Shown: one piece after another, positions 1 through 8,449 of the stretch | Layout of the letters: every line of letters starts with the position of its first letter | Numbering within the stretch: position 1 is the first letter of the stretch | IMG/VR virus record: IMGVR_UViG_3300031696_000052 | Span: 1 to 25,892 of that record | Direction: 5' to 3' (one strand) | Source of the DNA: a virus | DNA length: 25,892 nt | Program-made: the position numbers and the translations under genes | Notes under the pieces: model-generated | What the model saw: only the letters and a program-made list of their open reading frames with translations | The model's database searches: none | Told to the model about the DNA's origin: nothing

Positions 1-1
1 G

Positions 2-1030
2 ATTGCCACAGTTCCTAATGGAGCAAAAGCCATAGCAACCCAAAACCTACCAGAGCCAGCAATCATCAATTACGAAGATGAATATTACATCGAAGCAAAT
101 ATTTCTCATTCTAACGGATCAACAACAGCAGTTACGTTGCCAAAGTCTGTTTCTGGTGGTGCTATGGTTCGTATTAAACGTACAAATACTACAGGTGATT
201 GGTATATGTTTGATACGGTTCGTGGAGCCAATAAGTTTGTGCTTTGGAACAGTTCCGCAGTCGAAGACACTTCAACCTTCAGTGACCAAAACTTAACAGG
301 AACCACATTTACAATTCCGTCTGGTATGGCTAGTGGAACATATCTTTTAGAGTGCTTTTTCGTGGGCAGTTACTTCCAGATACACCCCTACTCAGGCACA
401 GGAAGTGCTAAGACAGAGAGCTTCCCCGGTACGTTGGACACAGCCCCCGGCTTTATGGCTTTTATGGAACGTACTGGAAGTGATGCTGAGACATTGGCTT
501 ACCACGAAAGCACAGGGAACACAGGGTATCTAATGCTACAAAGTACGTACCAGTTTTCAACTGGTTCTGGATTCTTGAATAATACTAGCCCCACAACAAC
601 ACAGTTCACAGTAGGCACGATGACAAATGTGAATGGTAGTGGCAATACTTACGTCTGCTACGCTTGGGCAAACTCAGGGCCGTATGCGTTTGGCAGTGCA
701 ACAGCCAATGCAAGTGCCGATGGCCCTGTAATTAATATGGGCGGCTCTCCACAAAGTGTTACCTTAAAGACTATCACAAGGGTGCAAAATTGGTATGCCA
801 CAGTGGTTCCAATCAATGATGGCAATGTAATGAATACCTTGTTACTCCCTGATGCCACTGATGCGGCATACACAAGTAGTGCTACTATAGATATAGTCTC
901 AACAGGAGTTAAGATTAGGGCGAATGGCGGTGGTACACCTAATGCTACGTCAGGTGATACAATTATCTCAATGGCATTTGGCATACAGCCGTTAACAGAC
1001 GGATCTACCAATCAGGGCAGAGCAAGATAG
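2..1030 (+). CDS. Phage fibre-like/structural protein, 3' part (5' end outside window)
   Basis: The frame is open from the first bases of the window, with no stop before 1028-1030, so 342 residues of a longer protein are visible and the first internal ATG (137) is probably not the start. The visible part is rich in Gly, Ser, Thr and Asn. It contains 'GDWYMFDTVRGANKF' and, near the end, 'NTYVCYAWANSG'; paired elements of this type recur in fibre-like or virion proteins of marine T4-like phages (DUF7483-like, from memory). The C-terminus is Ser/Thr-rich beta-type sequence with no transmembrane segment. It lies just upstream of the neck genes and is followed by a hairpin terminator, so it ends a transcription unit. 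A role in the tail fibre or virion surface is inferred; the exact function is not shown. Confidence 0.6.
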   Translation: MATVPNGAKAIATQNLPEPAIINYEDEYYIEANISHSNGSTTAVTLPKSVSGGAMVRIKRTNTTGDWYMFDTVRGANKFVLWNSSAVEDTSTFSDQNLTGTTFTIPSGMASGTYLLECFFVGSYFQIHPYSGTGSAKTESFPGTLDTAPGFMAFMERTGSDAETLAYHESTGNTGYLMLQSTYQFSTGSGFLNNTSPTTTQFTVGTMTNVNGSGNTYVCYAWANSGPYAFGSATANASADGPVINMGGSPQSVTLKTITRVQNWYATVVPINDGNVMNTLLLPDATDAAYTSSATIDIVSTGVKIRANGGGTPNATSGDTIISMAFGIQPLTDGSTNQGRAR

Positions 1031-1080
1031 TTTATAAGATTTCTTACTTCTCATAATAAAATATTATCCTAAAAAGAGAG

Positions 1081-1122
1081 CTCCAGTTGTTTATAAATAG
1101 ATGTAAATGACTGGAGTTTTTT
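1081..1122 (+). terminator. Intrinsic terminator with late promoter in its loop and gene 13 SD in its 3' arm
   Basis: CTCCAGT (1081-1087) pairs perfectly with ACTGGAG (1110-1116) and is followed by six T (1117-1122). Purines just before the left arm (1075-1080) could also pair with the T run. The 22-base loop is long for a terminator but holds TATAAATA. GGAG at 1113-1116 is also the ribosome-binding site for the ATG at 1124. Confidence 0.65.
1092..1099 (+). promoter_or_regulatory. T4-type late promoter (TATAAATA), genes 13-17
   Basis: This is an exact match to the T4 late-promoter -10 box recognised by gp55 with host RNA polymerase. The predicted start, about six bases downstream (near 1105), gives a short leader to the gene 13 ATG at 1124. 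It is the only late promoter seen before the closely spaced 13-14-15-16 genes, and probably also serves gene 17. Confidence 0.8.
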
Positions 1123-1123
1123 C

Positions 1124-1867
1124 ATGGCAATTCCTAATTCTAGACAAGCATTCAAAGAATACTGCCTTCGCAGGCTTGGTTCCCCTGTTATCGATATCAA
1201 TGTTGATGACGAACAGGTTGAGGACCGTATTGACGAAGCACTAAAATACTATCAGGATTATCATTTCGATGGTACTGAGCGTGTTTTACATAAGCATATT
1301 GTAACTGCTGCCGACAAGACCAATCGGTACATCACGATTCCAGAGTCGATCATAGGAATCAATACTATCTTACCAGTCGGGCAAGCATTACAATCCTCGA
1401 ATCTGTTTAACATACGTTATCAGATTCACTTAAACGATCTATACGATCTTTCTGCAAGTTCATATGTTCCATATGTCACGGCTATGACCCATGTGAGTAT
1501 GCTTCAAGAATTATTTGTAGGTCAAAAACCCATAAGATATAACCGTCATGTTGACAAGCTCCATATTGATATGGACTGGGATACTGATGTTCTATTGGGT
1601 CATTATATTATTGTCGATTGTTATTCAATAACAGACCCAGAAATTTATACAGATGTTTGGGGTGACCGTTGGTTATCTCGTTATGCAACTGCTATGATTA
1701 AACGTCAATGGGGTTCTAATTTAAGTAAATTTGAAGGAATGCAAATGCCAGGAGGATTGACTTTTAATAGTCAAAAGATATATGATGATGGTGAAGCAGA
1801 AATTCAAAAACTTGAAGAAGAAATGATTACATCTTACTCTCTTCCGGTATCTGATATGGTAGGATGA
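1124..1867 (+). CDS. 13: Neck protein gp13
   Basis: This 247-residue protein resembles T4 gp13, the neck protein that with gp14 closes the filled head and forms the docking site for the tail. T4 gp13 is about 309 residues, so this is the shorter form typical of marine relatives. Visible features are an N-terminal 'SRQAFKEYCLRRLGSP' segment followed by 'VEDRIDEALKYYQDYH' (around residues 31-47), and a WGDRWLSRYATAMIKRQWG block near residues 180-198. The start is fixed by GGAG at 1113-1116, seven bases before ATG. Gene 14 follows after four bases. Assignment rests on sequence character plus its position first in the 13-14-15-16-17 run. Confidence 0.88.
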   Translation: MAIPNSRQAFKEYCLRRLGSPVIDINVDDEQVEDRIDEALKYYQDYHFDGTERVLHKHIVTAADKTNRYITIPESIIGINTILPVGQALQSSNLFNIRYQIHLNDLYDLSASSYVPYVTAMTHVSMLQELFVGQKPIRYNRHVDKLHIDMDWDTDVLLGHYIIVDCYSITDPEIYTDVWGDRWLSRYATAMIKRQWGSNLSKFEGMQMPGGLTFNSQKIYDDGEAEIQKLEEEMITSYSLPVSDMVG

Positions 1868-1871
1868 TAGC

Positions 1872-2741
1872 ATGCCTACAAATAAATATTTTACTCAGTA
1901 TGCTTATGGTAGAGAACAGGATCTTGTTGAAGATTTAATTATTGAATCTATCAAACAAACTGGGTACAGTCTTAAATATATTCCGAGAACAATTGTTCGT
2001 GATGATCCTTTATTTGGTGAAGACACATTGTCAAAATTTGATGATGCAATTGAACTTGAGATGTATATTAAAAGTGTAGAGGGATTTGAAGGACAAGGTG
2101 ATTTTCTTTCCAAATTTAATTTACAGATAGACGATCAGATAACATTTACAGTTGCTAAAAAAAGATTTGATCAGGCTCGCTCAGAAAAGCTGACAACAGA
2201 AGTTGGATACAATTATCTTTTAGAATCAGCAAGCACTACAACTCCATCAAGACAAAGACTGAGTGAAGATGGTTCTACAGATTCTATTGTTCTTGAAACA
2301 GCAACTGCTGATGGATATAATATTACTTCCAATAGACCAATGGAAGGTGACATTATATTTGAACCATTCTCTCGTAAACTTTTTGAAATAAAATTTGTAG
2401 AGCATGAAGCTGTATTCTATCAATTAGGTAGATTACAAACCTATGATGTTCGGTGTGAAATCTTTAACTACAGCAGCGAAGAACTTGATACAGGCGATGC
2501 ATACATCGATAGCATTGAAGATAAGTATAGTACAGATATGCTATTTTATGAGTTGTTACTTGAGGACGATACTAAATTATTGGATGAAAGTGGTGGTTCT
2601 ATTCTACAAGAGTTTAGAATTGAAGCAACACAGCCTACTGCAAACAACGAATACTATTCTTCATCAGACCCAATATTCAGTTCAAGTTCAGTAATTGACT
2701 TTTCAGAAAGTAATCCCTTCAGTGAACAGGATCGATATTAA
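1872..2741 (+). CDS. 14: Neck protein gp14
   Basis: This 289-residue protein resembles T4 gp14 (about 256 residues), the partner of gp13 in the neck. The N-terminal 'TNKYFTQYAYGREQDLVEDL' and the following 'YIPRTIVRDDPLFGED' segment (around residues 36-52) are characteristic of gp14 in T4-like phages. The C-terminal quarter is acidic and Ser-rich. It starts four bases after gene 13 and ends two bases before gene 15, so the three are very likely co-transcribed and co-translated. No signal peptide or membrane segment is visible. Confidence 0.87.
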   Translation: MPTNKYFTQYAYGREQDLVEDLIIESIKQTGYSLKYIPRTIVRDDPLFGEDTLSKFDDAIELEMYIKSVEGFEGQGDFLSKFNLQIDDQITFTVAKKRFDQARSEKLTTEVGYNYLLESASTTTPSRQRLSEDGSTDSIVLETATADGYNITSNRPMEGDIIFEPFSRKLFEIKFVEHEAVFYQLGRLQTYDVRCEIFNYSSEELDTGDAYIDSIEDKYSTDMLFYELLLEDDTKLLDESGGSILQEFRIEATQPTANNEYYSSSDPIFSSSSVIDFSESNPFSEQDRY

Positions 2742-2743
2742 TT

Positions 2744-3580
2744 ATGTTTGGACAATATTACCACGGTACAATACGTAAATATATTATAGCATTTGGCAAT
2801 CTTTTTAACGATATTGTTATAGCAAGATTAAATACTGCTGGAGAACGTATACAAGCAATTGAAGTTCCTATTGCGTATGGCCCAAAAGAAAAGTGGTTGG
2901 TTCGTTTAAAGCAAGACCCTAATCTTGAACAGAATATTGGTATTACATTACCTCGTATCGGGTTTGAAATTGTAAGTATGGCTTATGCACCGCAAAGAAA
3001 ACTCGCTTCAACATTACAGAACGCTCATTTAAAAAATTCTGATTTGAATAAATTAAATTCACAGTACACGCCTGTTCCTTACGATTTAAATATTATGCTT
3101 TCTATTTTTGTTAAGAATGCTGACGATGGTGCACAAATACTAGAGCAGATTTTACCATACTTCCGTCCAGAGTTTACAACAAATATTCGCTTGATACCTG
3201 AGATGAATGTTGTTGTTGATACGCCAGTTGTTCTTCAAGATGTCTCAATAGAAGACACGTATGAAGGTGACTTTGATACACGGCGAGCATTAGTATATAA
3301 TTTGAATTTTAATATGAAAGCATATATATATGGTCCAGTGTTCAGTCAAGGTATTATCAAAAGAGCCATTACAAATCTATTTGATGATCTCCCAGCCGAC
3401 GCTGGTAATAAAGTTGAAAAAATAACAGTAAGTGCAGCTCAATATGCTAATGGTGCACCACTCACATCACCATCTGCTAATGCTTCACTATCTGTTGCAA
3501 CAAGTGCAATCAGTGCTAACTCTGATTATGGTTTCTCAATGAACATAGACCAAGATCCTTATAATATGGAAAATTCATAA
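2744..3580 (+). CDS. 15: Tail sheath stabilizer / tail terminator gp15
   Basis: This 278-residue protein is close in length to T4 gp15 (272 residues), the ring that caps the finished tail tube and sheath and joins tail to neck. The start 'MFGQYYHGTIRKYIIAFGNLFNDI', with 'PIAYGPKEKWLVRLKQDP' shortly after, is the recognisable gp15 N-terminus. The last 50 residues are Ala/Ser-rich and low-complexity. The stop overlaps the gene 16 start as TAATG (3578-3582), suggesting translational coupling. Confidence 0.9.
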   Translation: MFGQYYHGTIRKYIIAFGNLFNDIVIARLNTAGERIQAIEVPIAYGPKEKWLVRLKQDPNLEQNIGITLPRIGFEIVSMAYAPQRKLASTLQNAHLKNSDLNKLNSQYTPVPYDLNIMLSIFVKNADDGAQILEQILPYFRPEFTTNIRLIPEMNVVVDTPVVLQDVSIEDTYEGDFDTRRALVYNLNFNMKAYIYGPVFSQGIIKRAITNLFDDLPADAGNKVEKITVSAAQYANGAPLTSPSANASLSVATSAISANSDYGFSMNIDQDPYNMENS

Positions 3581-4008
3581 TGAAAACAAACCTTGAAAAG
3601 AATATGGAATCAATATTCAATTTACCATCTGATACAAAAACAATAGCAGAATCTATTGATGAAACAAAAGAAAGTGTTCCAATAAAAATAATACCAAATG
3701 GCAGTGATGAGGTAATGGATGATTATTATTATGCGAGAGAAAATTTAAAAGAAATTATTTCAAGCGCACAACAATCGATTGCTGACCTATCTTCAATCGC
3801 ATCTACATCAGAATCTCCCCGCGCATACGAAGTTCTCTCTACCATGATGAAAACAATTGTGGATGCAAATAAAGACCTTCTTGAACTTCAAAAGAGTGTA
3901 AAGAAACTTAAAGAAGAAGATAAGAAAGATAACCCTCAAAATGTTACTAACGCTCTTTATGTTGGTTCTACAGGTGATCTAATGAAGTTAATCAAAGATA
4001 ATAACTAA
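3580..4008 (+). CDS. 16: Terminase small subunit gp16
   Basis: This 142-residue protein sits where T4 gp16 (164 residues) lies, directly before the large terminase gene. gp16 forms an oligomer that recognises DNA and stimulates the packaging motor. The sequence is highly charged and helical, with a central stretch from about residue 50 to 115 likely to form the helical oligomerisation core. Small terminases diverge fast, so the call rests mainly on size, helical composition and position. The 3' half lies in front of a minus-strand promoter in the 16/17 gap that would transcribe it in antisense. Confidence 0.82.
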   Translation: MKTNLEKNMESIFNLPSDTKTIAESIDETKESVPIKIIPNGSDEVMDDYYYARENLKEIISSAQQSIADLSSIASTSESPRAYEVLSTMMKTIVDANKDLLELQKSVKKLKEEDKKDNPQNVTNALYVGSTGDLMKLIKDNN

Positions 4009-4018
4009 TCATTCACGC

Positions 4019-4036
4019 GGTACAATACCTATTATA
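4019..4036. repeat. 18-base inverted repeat, copy 1 (partner 16577-16594)
   Basis: GGTACAATACCTATTATA here is the exact reverse complement of 16577-16594. The copy includes a near-palindrome, GGTA-CAA-TACC (4019-4029), and on the minus strand the -10 box TATAAT (4036-4031). The match stops exactly at both ends of the 18 bases. Confidence 0.85.
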
Positions 4037-4058
4037 CTACGTTTAAAATTAATGTCAA
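4031..4058 (-). promoter_or_regulatory. Minus-strand sigma70-type promoter (antisense to gene 16)
   Basis: Read on the minus strand, TTGACA (4058-4053) is followed by a 16-base spacer and TATAAT (4036-4031), a full match to the host-type consensus. The extended -35 CTATTGACAT (4061-4052) is identical to that of the promoter upstream of uvsY. The expected start is near 4024, inside the GGTACAATACC palindrome. It points into gene 16, and no minus-strand gene of useful length lies downstream. Confidence 0.65.
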
Positions 4059-4073
4059 TAGAAAAGTGAAATA

Positions 4074-5705
4074 ATGTCAGAAAATTATCTTGCTAATCCC
4101 AATTTAAAAAAAGCATATGTACCAATTGAATGGACTGAAGAACAAGTCCAAGAAGTTATCAAGTGTTCTAAAGACATCAATTATTTTATTAAAACATATG
4201 TAAAAATTATCAATCTAGATCGTGGTCTTATTAATTTTGAAATGTATCCGTTTCAAGAAGAAATGGCTAATATGATTGCTGATAATAGATTTACAGTTAT
4301 AAAAACTTGCCGTCAGGCTGGTAAAACGACCACATCCGCAGCAGTTGTACTATGGCATGCATTATTCAATGAGTCGTACACGGTAGCGATTCTTGCTAAT
4401 AAACTATCTACTGCCCGAGAGATACTTGCCCGTGTTCAGAGAGCGTTTGAATATCTCCCAAAATGGTTACAGCAGGGTGTGGTCGTTTGGAATAAAACAA
4501 ATATGGAGCTTGAGAACGGTAGTCAGATAATTGCTTCATCAACTGCCTCATCTGCAATTCGTGGTTACTCTATCAACTTTCTATATCTTGATGAATTTGC
4601 ATTTGTGCCTCGTAATATACAAGATGACTTCTTCACTTCAGTCTATCCTACTATTATATCTGGTACAAATACAAAAGTTGTTATTACTTCTACACCAAAC
4701 GGTTTTGATTTGTTTTATAAAATATGGATTAATAGTGTAGAAGGCAGAAACGAATATGCAAACTTTGGAGTTAACTGGTGGGATGTTCCAGGGCGCGATG
4801 AGGATTGGAAAGAAAAAACGATTGCAAATACCAGTGAAGATCAGTTCCGTCAGGAATTTGAAGCTGAGTTTCTTGGTTCCGCTAACACTCTTATCTCGCC
4901 AAATGTATTACGTTCTATTGCATTTACTACTCCAATATCAACACATTACGAGGGTAGTTTAAGTGTATACAAAGAGCCAGTCAAAGATGGTGTGTATTTC
5001 TGCGTTGTAGATACAGCTAGAGGTGTTGGTATTGATGCTTCTGCTTTTGTTATTATTGATGTTGCTTCGGTTCCATATGAGGTCGTTGCTTGTTATAAAA
5101 ACAATATAATTGACCCATTAATATATCCAGAAGTTATTCATAATGTTGTAATAAACTACAATGAAGCATATACATTGGTTGAAATTAACGATAACGGACA
5201 ACAAATAGCTGATATACTACACCATGATTATGAATATGACAACATTATATTTACATCGGTTAAAGGAAGAGCAGGTCAAGTTATTGGTGGTGGTTTTTCA
5301 TCCTCTGTACAACGTGGTGTAAGAACAACAAAACAAGTTAAACGTATTGGTTGTTCTAATGCTAAAACAATGATTGAGAAAGATAAGATCAAATTACACG
5401 ATTTCAATCTTATTAATGAACTTTCTACGTTTATTCAGAAAGGAACATCATACGAGGCTGAAATAGGCGCACATGATGATCTAATAATGTGTATTGTGTT
5501 ATTTGCATGGGCTACAAATCAAGAGTTCTTTAAAGATTTAACTAATACAGACTTTAGAAAGAAACTTATGGAAGATAGAGATAGAATGATTAGTGACGAT
5601 GTACTTCCATTCGGATTTATAGATGATGGAAGTGATATTGAAGAAATAATAAATAAAGAGAATCCAGAATTTTGGAATGGATTTGATTCATCAAACAGAT
5701 GGTGA
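4074..5705 (+). CDS. 17: Terminase large subunit gp17 (packaging ATPase-nuclease)
   Basis: This is the DNA-packaging motor: an N-terminal ATPase drives DNA into the prohead and a C-terminal RNase H-like nuclease cuts the concatemer. It has 543 residues against about 610 in T4. Walker A is CRQAGKTT (about 79-86). Walker B is FLYLDEFAF (169-177), with the catalytic Glu at about 174. A TSTPNG coupling-type motif lies near 205-210. The nuclease acidic residues are visible in VVDTARG (Asp 313), VEIND (around 369-373) and HDDLIM (468-469), so the enzyme looks intact. It is preceded by a 65-base gap with only a weak ribosome-binding site (gaaaag) and no late promoter of its own. Confidence 0.97.
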   Translation: MSENYLANPNLKKAYVPIEWTEEQVQEVIKCSKDINYFIKTYVKIINLDRGLINFEMYPFQEEMANMIADNRFTVIKTCRQAGKTTTSAAVVLWHALFNESYTVAILANKLSTAREILARVQRAFEYLPKWLQQGVVVWNKTNMELENGSQIIASSTASSAIRGYSINFLYLDEFAFVPRNIQDDFFTSVYPTIISGTNTKVVITSTPNGFDLFYKIWINSVEGRNEYANFGVNWWDVPGRDEDWKEKTIANTSEDQFRQEFEAEFLGSANTLISPNVLRSIAFTTPISTHYEGSLSVYKEPVKDGVYFCVVDTARGVGIDASAFVIIDVASVPYEVVACYKNNIIDPLIYPEVIHNVVINYNEAYTLVEINDNGQQIADILHHDYEYDNIIFTSVKGRAGQVIGGGFSSSVQRGVRTTKQVKRIGCSNAKTMIEKDKIKLHDFNLINELSTFIQKGTSYEAEIGAHDDLIMCIVLFAWATNQEFFKDLTNTDFRKKLMEDRDRMISDDVLPFGFIDDGSDIEEIINKENPEFWNGFDSSNRW

Positions 5706-5728
5706 TATCTTGACTAAATCTATCATTT

Positions 5729-5736
5729 TATAAATA
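5729..5736 (+). promoter_or_regulatory. T4-type late promoter (TATAAATA), gene 18
   Basis: This is an exact TATAAATA box extended to TTATAAATAATAATG, 52 bases before the gene 18 start. The same extended form precedes genes 20, 22 and 23. Confidence 0.88.
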
Positions 5737-5787
5737 ATAATGAAAAATAAATAGATTGAATAATTCTATAAAGTAGGAGAATAGACA

Positions 5788-7758
5788 ATGCCTTTTCAAG
5801 TATCACCAGGAGTTAATGTTACTGAAATTGATCTCACTACAGTTATACCTGCAGTATCAACGACCGATGGCGCAATCGCTGGTCGTTTTAACTGGGGTCC
5901 AGCTGACAAACGAGTATTAATTGATTCAGAAGACACATTAGCCGCACAATTTCAAAAACCAGATAGTGATAACTATCAAGAATGGTTTACTGCCGCAAAC
6001 TTTTTAGCATACGGTAACTCGCTATATATTTCTCGTGTTCTAAATGGTGCCAATAACGCAACAGCATCCGCCAACACAGAAATTCTTGTGAAAAATGATG
6101 ACGATTACGAAAACAATTATTCTTCAGGTGTTGCTGGAGCAGGCGACTGGGTTGGAAAATATCCAGGAGCAATTGCTAACTCACTAGAAGTATCTGTTTG
6201 CCAAGACTCTATAGCGTGGGAATCAACAGTTAGTTCTGCTAACCTTGTATTTACACCCGCTTCAACTACTGTTCTTACTAAAGGGGCAAACACCTCTTCA
6301 GATTTAACCAGTGGTGCTAATATTAACCTAACAACAATTGTTAGTGTTGGTGATGTCTTATTCTTCCAATCAACAGGAATCAATCTTGGTGATGGAATTA
6401 AAGTAGCCTCTGCTAATAGTACTGTTATTACCCTAGCAAAAGCACCAACTGCTGAAGAGCTTGGTACGACAGGTACTACAAAAGTACAATCTGCCGCTAT
6501 CAAAAGACGTTGGGAATACTTCAATATGTTTGATGCTGCTCCTGGAACATCTACTTACGCTACTCGCGCAGGTGGTTCTGGTGATGAGCTTCACATTGCA
6601 ATTAGTGATGAAGATGGCGAAATCACTGGTGTTCGTGGTCAGGTAGTTGAGCGTTTCTCAAACCTATCTCGTGCTCGTGATGCAATGTCAGACGATGGAA
6701 CTTCTATCTATTATAAAGAAGTTATTAACCAGCGTTCACAGTGGCTTTGGTGGGCTTCTCATGTTGATAATATGACTGGTGCAGGTGGACTTGCTTCTCA
6801 GACATATACTAACTCAAATAATCTACCTACATCAGTTTCAATGTCTGGTGGTTCAGATGGTGATGCTCCAACAAATGCTCAGTTAATCAACGGTTATGAT
6901 TACTTCAGTTCTGCTGAAGATGTTGATGTATCCTTAGTTCTTGGTGGCGATTCTAATCAGACGCTTGCAGTACATATTATTAATAATATCTGTGAAACTC
7001 GTAAAGACTGTATTGTTTGCTTGTCACCAGAAGCTGCTGATGTTGTAAACAATAGTTCATATGCTGGTAAAGAAGCAGAAGATACTATCGAATTCCGCAA
7101 TACACTTCCTTCAAGCTCATATGCTGTGATGGATTCTTGCTGGAAATATCAATATGACAAATATAATGATGTATATCGTTATGTACCAATGAACGGTGAT
7201 ACTGCTGGTCTTATGGTTCGTACAGATACAACTCGCGACCCATGGTTCTCACCTGCTGGCTTTAACCGTGGTAATGTAAAAAATGTTATCAAACTTTCTG
7301 TCAATCCTAAAAAAGCAGAGCGTGATATCCTTTATAAAGCTGGTATTAACCCAGTAGTTACATTCCCAGGGCAGGGAACTATACTATTTGGTGACAAAAC
7401 TATGCTTGCCAAACCAAGTGCATTTGATCGTATCAATGTTCGTCGTTTGTTTATTGTTCTTGAGAAAGCAATTTCTACTGCTTCCAAGTTTACACTATTC
7501 GAGTTCAATGATGCTTTCACTCGGTCACAATTCCGTAACCTCGTTGAGCCATTCCTTCGGGATGTTCAAGGTCGTCGTGGTATATTTGATTTCCGTGTAG
7601 TTTGTGATGATACAAACAATACTGGCGAAGTTATTGACCGTAATGAATTTATTGGTGATATTTACATTAAGCCAGCTAGATCGATTAACTTTATTCAACT
7701 TAACTTCATTGCAGTTCGCACTGGTGTTGATTTTGAAGAAGTTGTTGGTCAGTTCTAA
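5788..7758 (+). CDS. 18: Tail sheath protein gp18
   Basis: This is the contractile tail sheath subunit, 656 residues against 659 in T4. It opens with 'PFQVSPGVNVTEIDLT', the usual sheath N-terminus that takes part in inter-subunit strand exchange. The C-terminal 130 residues carry the conserved sheath core ('RRLFIVLEKAISTASK', 'FRNLVEPFLRDVQGRRG', 'GDIYIKPARSINFIQLNF'). The middle part, about residues 130-230, is Ser/Thr/Ala-rich and resembles the variable surface insertions of this family. A good ribosome-binding site (taggaga) precedes ATG, and its own late promoter is at 5729. The next late promoter begins one base after the stop. Confidence 0.96.
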   Translation: MPFQVSPGVNVTEIDLTTVIPAVSTTDGAIAGRFNWGPADKRVLIDSEDTLAAQFQKPDSDNYQEWFTAANFLAYGNSLYISRVLNGANNATASANTEILVKNDDDYENNYSSGVAGAGDWVGKYPGAIANSLEVSVCQDSIAWESTVSSANLVFTPASTTVLTKGANTSSDLTSGANINLTTIVSVGDVLFFQSTGINLGDGIKVASANSTVITLAKAPTAEELGTTGTTKVQSAAIKRRWEYFNMFDAAPGTSTYATRAGGSGDELHIAISDEDGEITGVRGQVVERFSNLSRARDAMSDDGTSIYYKEVINQRSQWLWWASHVDNMTGAGGLASQTYTNSNNLPTSVSMSGGSDGDAPTNAQLINGYDYFSSAEDVDVSLVLGGDSNQTLAVHIINNICETRKDCIVCLSPEAADVVNNSSYAGKEAEDTIEFRNTLPSSSYAVMDSCWKYQYDKYNDVYRYVPMNGDTAGLMVRTDTTRDPWFSPAGFNRGNVKNVIKLSVNPKKAERDILYKAGINPVVTFPGQGTILFGDKTMLAKPSAFDRINVRRLFIVLEKAISTASKFTLFEFNDAFTRSQFRNLVEPFLRDVQGRRGIFDFRVVCDDTNNTGEVIDRNEFIGDIYIKPARSINFIQLNFIAVRTGVDFEEVVGQF

Positions 7759-7766
7759 TATAAATA
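7759..7766 (+). promoter_or_regulatory. T4-type late promoter (TATAAATA), gene 19
   Basis: This exact TATAAATA box lies immediately after the gene 18 stop and 25 bases before the gene 19 start. The spacing gives a leader of under 20 bases containing GGACTAGGAGA. It allows the tube protein to be made separately from the sheath. Confidence 0.85.
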
Positions 7767-7790
7767 AAGAAAAGGACTAGGAGAAACAAT

Positions 7791-8339
7791 ATGGCTTTTA
7801 ATGTAACAGAATTTCAAGGACAAATGGAGTTTGGTGGGGCACGCCCATCCCTCTTCGAAGTCAATGTAACAAACCCATTCAACTCAGCAGGAGATGATAA
7901 ATTCAGGTTTATGTGTAAAGCAGCACAAATTCCAGCATCGACTGTTGGTGTTCTTACTCAAAATTACTTTGGTCGTCCAGTAAAGTTTGCTGGCAACCGT
8001 ACTTTTGAACCATGGACCGCAACAATCATCAACGATGAAGACTTTGCTGTCCGAGCTACTCTTGAAGAATGGCAACAAAACATTAATACTGTTCAAGGAA
8101 ACTTGCGTCAAAGCGGTGCGGGTCCAGAAACATATAAATCACAAGCATCTGTTATCCATTATGGTAAACAGGGTAATGTTTTACGTGAATACAAACTTGT
8201 TGGAATATTCCCTTCAACTATTACACCAATTGATCTTGCTTGGGATACTGAAGCAATCGAAGAATTCCAGGTAACATTTGAATTTGATTACTTCACAGTT
8301 GATGGCGCAAACCAGTTTGGTATTGCTTTGAACTTTTAA
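7791..8339 (+). CDS. 19: Tail tube protein gp19
   Basis: This is the major subunit of the inner tail tube through which DNA passes, 182 residues against 163 in T4. Shared features include the N-terminal 'ARPSLFEVNVTNP' strand, 'FMCKAAQIPASTVGV' (compare FQCKATALPAGIVEK in T4), 'GNRTFEPWTATIINDEDF' in the middle, and a C-terminal 'FQVTFEFDYFTV' strand. A strong ribosome-binding site (AGGAGA) precedes ATG. The gene is a monocistronic unit, bounded by a late promoter at 7759 and a terminator at 8361. Confidence 0.95.
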   Translation: MAFNVTEFQGQMEFGGARPSLFEVNVTNPFNSAGDDKFRFMCKAAQIPASTVGVLTQNYFGRPVKFAGNRTFEPWTATIINDEDFAVRATLEEWQQNINTVQGNLRQSGAGPETYKSQASVIHYGKQGNVLREYKLVGIFPSTITPIDLAWDTEAIEEFQVTFEFDYFTVDGANQFGIALNF

Positions 8340-8360
8340 AAACAATATTTAATGATATAG

Positions 8361-8388
8361 AAAAAGGGAGCTTCGGTTCCCTTTTTTG
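8361..8388 (+). terminator. Intrinsic terminator after gene 19 (UUCG loop)
   Basis: AAAGGGAGC pairs with GTTCCCTTT (one G-T pair) around a TTCG tetraloop (8372-8375), followed by a T run. It is a textbook intrinsic terminator, 22 bases after the gene 19 stop and just ahead of the gene 20 late promoter. Confidence 0.93.
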
Positions 8389-8401
8389 TTTTTTCACTTA
8401 T

Positions 8402-8409
8402 TATAAATA
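8402..8409 (+). promoter_or_regulatory. T4-type late promoter (TATAAATA), gene 20
   Basis: This is an exact TATAAATA box in the extended form TTATAAATAATAAG, 40 bases before the portal gene and 14 bases after the terminator's T run. Confidence 0.88.
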
Positions 8410-8449
8410 ATAAGAGATAACTTATAGTACAGTATGGGGATTAAATAAT

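Noticed and set aside
2765-2775. Third near-copy of the operator-like palindrome (GGTACAATACG)
   Set aside because: It lies inside gene 15 coding sequence (His-Gly-Thr-Ile-Arg), matches only the first 10 bases, and has no -35/-10 pair at the right distance on either strand.
3634-3658. CAATAG/CTATTG stem with T5 on the minus strand as a terminator for the antisense RNA
   Set aside because: The six-pair stem has only two G-C pairs and lies in coding sequence, too weak to list as a feature; it is mentioned only as a possibility.
5710-5738. TTGACT with AATAAT 17 bases later, overlapping the gene 18 late promoter
   Set aside because: The -10 is poor and is better explained as part of the TATAAATAATAATG late element.
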